The notes under the pieces: generated by a model
Told to the model about the DNA's origin: nothing
Seen by the model: the letters and a program-made list of their open reading frames with translations, nothing else
Databases searched by the model: none
Assembly (NCBI RefSeq): GCF_014643775.1
Contig: NZ_BMKC01000003.1
Span: 310,350 to 374,349 of the forward strand
DNA: 64,000 nucleotides
From: Arenimonas soli
GTDB lineage: Bacteria > Pseudomonadota > Gammaproteobacteria > Xanthomonadales > Xanthomonadaceae
Direction of reading: 5' to 3'
Translations under genes and position numbers: made by a program
Shown here: positions 61,909-64,000 of the stretch, one piece after another
Layout: each line of letters opens with the position of its first letter
Numbering within the stretch: position 1 is the stretch's first letter

Positions 61909-62565
61909 ATGGACACCCCGGCCGCCGAACGCCTGCGCCTGACCGAAATCTTCCTCTCCGTGCAGGGCGAAGCGCGCTCGGTGGGCTGGCCGACGGTGTT
62001 CGTGCGCCTCACCGGCTGTCCGCTGCGTTGCCAGTACTGCGACACCGCCTACGCCTTCCACGGCGGCGAGTGGTGGGAAATCGAAACCATCCTGGCCGAA
62101 GTCGCCCGCCACGGCGCCCGCCACGTCTGCGTCACCGGCGGCGAGCCGCTGGCCCAGAAGCGCTGCCTGGTGCTGCTGGAAAAACTCTGCGACGCCGGCT
62201 ACGAGGTTTCGCTGGAAACCTCGGGCGCCATGGACATCGCCGGCGTCGATCCGCGCGTCAGTCGCGTGCTGGACCTCAAGACGCCGGGTTCGAAGGAAAT
62301 GCACCGCAACCTGCTCGACAACATCCCGCTGCTGACGCCGCACGACCAGGTCAAGTTCGTCATTTGCGACCGCGCCGACTACGACTGGGCCAGGGCCATG
62401 CTGGTCGAACACCAGCTGGCCGACCGCTGCGACGTGCTGTTCTCGCCCAGCCAGGGCCAGCAATCCCCGGCCGAACTGGCCGACTGGCTGCTCGCCGATA
62501 AACTCCCGGTCCGCTTCCAGCTCCAGCTGCACAAGGTCCTGTGGGGCGATGTCGCCGGCAAGTGA
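61909..62565 (+). CDS. queE: 7-carboxy-7-deazaguanine synthase QueE
   Basis: 218 residues. Radical SAM enzyme with the cluster motif CPLRCQYC (Cx3Cx2C) and [10 protein letters not shown]. It converts 6-carboxytetrahydropterin to 7-carboxy-7-deazaguanine, the ring step of queuosine synthesis. Normal length for the short proteobacterial type. Followed 19 bp later by queC. Confidence 0.96.
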   Translation: MDTPAAERLRLTEIFLSVQGEARSVGWPTVFVRLTGCPLRCQYCDTAYAFHGGEWWEIETILAEVARHGARHVCVTGGEPLAQKRCLVLLEKLCDAGYEVSLETSGAMDIAGVDPRVSRVLDLKTPGSKEMHRNLLDNIPLLTPHDQVKFVICDRADYDWARAMLVEHQLADRCDVLFSPSQGQQSPAELADWLLADKLPVRFQLQLHKVLWGDVAGK

Positions 62566-62584
62566 AATCGAGATTGGATCCGCG

Positions 62585-63268
62585 ATGAACCAGAACAAGA
62601 AGCGTGCCGTCGTATTGGTGTCCGGGGGGATGGACTCGGCGGTGGTGCTGGCGATGGCGCGGGAACAGGGTTTTTACTGCCATGCGCTCAGCGTGTCCTA
62701 CGGCCAGCGCCACACTTCGGAACTGGCCGCCGCGGCGGAGCTGGCGAAGGCCGTCGGTGCCGAGCACAAGGTGGTCACCGTGGACCTGCGCAGCATCGGT
62801 GGCTCGGCGCTCACCGCCGACATCGACGTGCCCGAACAGGGCGGGCAGGGCATCCCGGTCACCTACGTGCCGGCGCGCAACACCATCATGCTGTCGATCG
62901 CGCTGGGCTGGGCGGAGGTGCTGGGCGCCGACGACCTGTTCTGCGGCGTCAACGCCGTGGACTACAGCGGCTACCCGGATTGCCGCCCGGCCTTCATCGA
63001 AGCCTTCGAGCGCCTGGCCAACCTGGCCACCAAGGCCGGCGTCGAGGGCCATGCCCTGCGCGTGCATGCCCCCTTGATGCGCCTGTCCAAGGCCGACATC
63101 GCCCGCGAGGGCGGCCGTCTGGGCGTGGACTTCTCGCGCACGGTGTCGTGTTACCGGGCCGACGACCAGGGCCGCGCCTGCGCCCATTGTGATGCCTGCC
63201 GCCTGCGGGCCGAGGGTTTCGCCGCCGCCGGCCTGCCCGACCCCACGAGCTACGCGCCGCGCGCCTGA
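62585..63268 (+). CDS. queC: 7-cyano-7-deazaguanine (preQ0) synthase QueC
   Basis: 227 residues from ATG 62585; an earlier in-frame ATG (62549) overlaps queE. ATP-PPase motif [16 protein letters not shown] near the N-terminus and a C-terminal zinc site [20 protein letters not shown] (four Cys). Makes preQ0 from 7-carboxy-7-deazaguanine and ammonia. Queuosine goes into tRNAs with GUN anticodons, not into the adjacent tRNA-Lys. Confidence 0.97.
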   Translation: MNQNKKRAVVLVSGGMDSAVVLAMAREQGFYCHALSVSYGQRHTSELAAAAELAKAVGAEHKVVTVDLRSIGGSALTADIDVPEQGGQGIPVTYVPARNTIMLSIALGWAEVLGADDLFCGVNAVDYSGYPDCRPAFIEAFERLANLATKAGVEGHALRVHAPLMRLSKADIAREGGRLGVDFSRTVSCYRADDQGRACAHCDACRLRAEGFAAAGLPDPTSYAPRA

Positions 63269-63273
63269 TGCGG

Positions 63274-63279
63274 TAAACT
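63274..63279 (+). promoter_or_regulatory. -10 element for tRNA-Lys
   Basis: TAAACT (4-5 of 6 matches) is followed by GCGCGCC, a GC-rich discriminator of the kind seen in stringently controlled stable-RNA promoters. The start would be near 63286, 15 bp before the tRNA. A -35 is not evident and would lie inside queC. Confidence 0.45.
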
Positions 63280-63300
63280 GCGCGCCTTGTTTTTCCCGGT

Positions 63301-63373
63301 GGGCCGTTAGCTCAGTTGGTAGAGCAGAAGACTTTTAATCTTTTGGTCGAAGGTTCGAATCCTTCACGGCCCA
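63301..63373 (+). tRNA. tRNA-Lys (anticodon UUU)
   Basis: A 73-nt cloverleaf with acceptor stem GGGCCGT/ACGGCCC, D-arm GCTCAGTTGGTAGAGC, anticodon loop CTTTTAA (anticodon at 63334-63336) and T-arm AAGGTTCGAATCCTT. Discriminator A; CCA is not encoded (CAT follows). Very close to E. coli tRNA-Lys. Confidence 0.98.
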
Positions 63374-63388
63374 CATCAAATAGAAGGG

Positions 63389-63418
63389 GACAGGTGCCGC
63401 TGCGCCTGTCTCTTTTTT
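63389..63418 (+). terminator. Rho-independent terminator after tRNA-Lys
   Basis: A 9-bp stem (GACAGGTGC/GCGCCTGTC, one G-U pair) with a 4-nt loop is followed by TCTTTTTT. This is the clearest intrinsic terminator in the window. On the other strand it also lies just 3' of the lpxR-like gene. Confidence 0.92.
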
Positions 63419-63421
63419 GTT

Positions 63422-64000
63422 TCAGAAGCGTCGGGCGAGGCTGAGGCTGCCGTACACCGGCGCCTCGCGCTGGCCGCTGAATTCGCGGCTGCGGCGATAG
63501 TGGCCACCGGCCAGGCGCCAGGGGCCGTGGGTCAGCACCACGCCCAGGCCCAGCTCCGCGAACGCGGCGCGCCGGTCCACGGCGTGGCTGTCGCGTGTGA
63601 GCGTGCCGTCCAGGGTGACCTCGTGCGCCACCGCGCGCGCCTCGAGGCTGGCGAAGAAGTGCCAATCCCAGCCGCTGCCGCCCGACGACCGCAGCACGGG
63701 CGAGCTGCCGTCGCCGGCAAGGCGCATGGGGTTGGAGCCGAAGTCGTCGGGCAGGTTCTTGCCGAAGCGGAACTCGACGCCGGCATTCGCATACGTCGAC
63801 GGGCTGCCGATGGCGCCGCCCGCGAACCAGGTCCGGTCCCAGCCCAGGCCGTGGGTGCTGGCCTCGGGCTGGTGGCGCCAGGCGCGTTCGTGCGCCAGCT
63901 GCAGCAGGGGTTCGTCGCGCAGCTGGTTGTCCCAGCCCCGGAAGCGCGCCCGGCCGAAGAGGTGGTGGAAGCTGTCCTGCGCCGCTTCGCCCTGGGCCGA
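63422..64000 (-). CDS. lpxR: LpxR-like outer-membrane lipid A 3'-O-deacylase (5'-truncated)
   Basis: The C-terminal 192 residues of an LpxR/DUF2219 family beta-barrel; the gene runs out of the window at 64000. The family phrases are clear: GWDNQLRDEPLLQLAHERAW, STYANAGVEFRFGKNLPDDFGSNP, and the last strands GPWRLAGGHYRRSREFSGQ and YGSLSLARRF, ending in Phe as expected for a BAM substrate. LpxR removes the 3' acyloxyacyl chain of lipid A in some Gram-negatives. The N-terminal catalytic residues are outside the visible part. Confidence 0.88.
   Translation of the reverse strand, partial: SAQGEAAQDSFHHLFGRARFRGWDNQLRDEPLLQLAHERAWRHQPEASTHGLGWDRTWFAGGAIGSPSTYANAGVEFRFGKNLPDDFGSNPMRLAGDGSSPVLRSSGGSGWDWHFFASLEARAVAHEVTLDGTLTRDSHAVDRRAAFAELGLGVVLTHGPWRLAGGHYRRSREFSGQREAPVYGSLSLARRF

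Noticed and set aside
62540-62600. preQ1 riboswitch before queC
   Set aside because: Only 19 bp separate queE and queC, with no room or motif for a preQ1 aptamer.

Overview
This window is chromosomal DNA from a high-GC gammaproteobacterium, most probably of the Lysobacterales (Xanthomonadales; Lysobacter/Luteimonas/Arenimonas-like). The gene order supports this: ftsZ-lpxC-dciA-M23 peptidase-secA-mutT, coaE-pilD-pilC-pilB, pilS-pilR beside sucCD, nadE-bamD-rluD-pgeF-clpB, and aspS-yebC-ruvCAB-ybgC-tolQRAB-pal-cpoB-queE-queC. Coding density is very high. Many neighbouring genes overlap by 4 bp at ATGA or GTGA junctions, and no intergenic gap exceeds about 250 bp. No insertion sequence, prophage, CRISPR array or rRNA gene is visible.

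Layout: (1) 1-7.3 kb holds the end of ftsZ with terminator hairpins, then lpxC, a divergent dciA/M23 peptidase pair, secA and a Nudix/ThiE-like fusion. (2) 7.3-11.8 kb is coaE-pilD-pilC-pilB on the minus strand, with no pilin gene among them. (3) 11.9-22.7 kb is an accessory glycan island: CDP-glucose formation (rfbF, rfbG), sugar tailoring (3,5-epimerase-like, C-methyltransferase, PLP aminotransferase, PglD-like acyltransferase, CmcI-like methyltransferase), two family 2 glycosyltransferases, a flippase-like membrane protein and a TMTC-like GT-C membrane glycosyltransferase. (4) 22.7-27.1 kb carries two type IV pilin genes, a good sigma-54 promoter, and pilR/pilS. The island lies directly downstream of the pilins on the same strand, so the best reading is a pilin (or other surface) glycosylation pathway built into the pilus locus.

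(5) 27.1-39.4 kb is sucCD, an inserted acyltransferase-3/SGNH gene, nadE, bamD, rluD, pgeF, a TPR protein and clpB with a sigma-32-like promoter; it ends in a 24-bp perfect palindrome of REP type. (6) 39.4-44.6 kb is a YbaL-like cation/proton antiporter, an ABC-F ATPase and a diguanylate cyclase-histidine kinase fusion. (7) 44.8-49.9 kb looks like a compatible-solute module: a sodium/solute symporter split by a frameshift, a fused glucosylglycerol-phosphate phosphatase/synthase and a YcaD-like MFS transporter. (8) 50-64 kb is housekeeping: an FmdB-like zinc ribbon, a lipoprotein, aspS, an alpha/beta hydrolase, yebC, ruvCAB, the complete Tol-Pal operon, queE-queC, tRNA-Lys(UUU) with a clear terminator, and the 3' part of an lpxR-like lipid A deacylase running off the window.

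The strongest novelty candidate is the pilin-linked glycan island. It contains, in order, a sigma-54-controlled pilin pair, a GT-C transferase, a glycosyltransferase, a flippase-like protein and then, behind its own near-consensus sigma-70 promoter, a set of sugar-nucleotide genes predicted to make a CDP-activated, C-methylated 4-acylamino-6-deoxyhexose. All functions are inferred from protein motifs and context read by eye; no database search was run.
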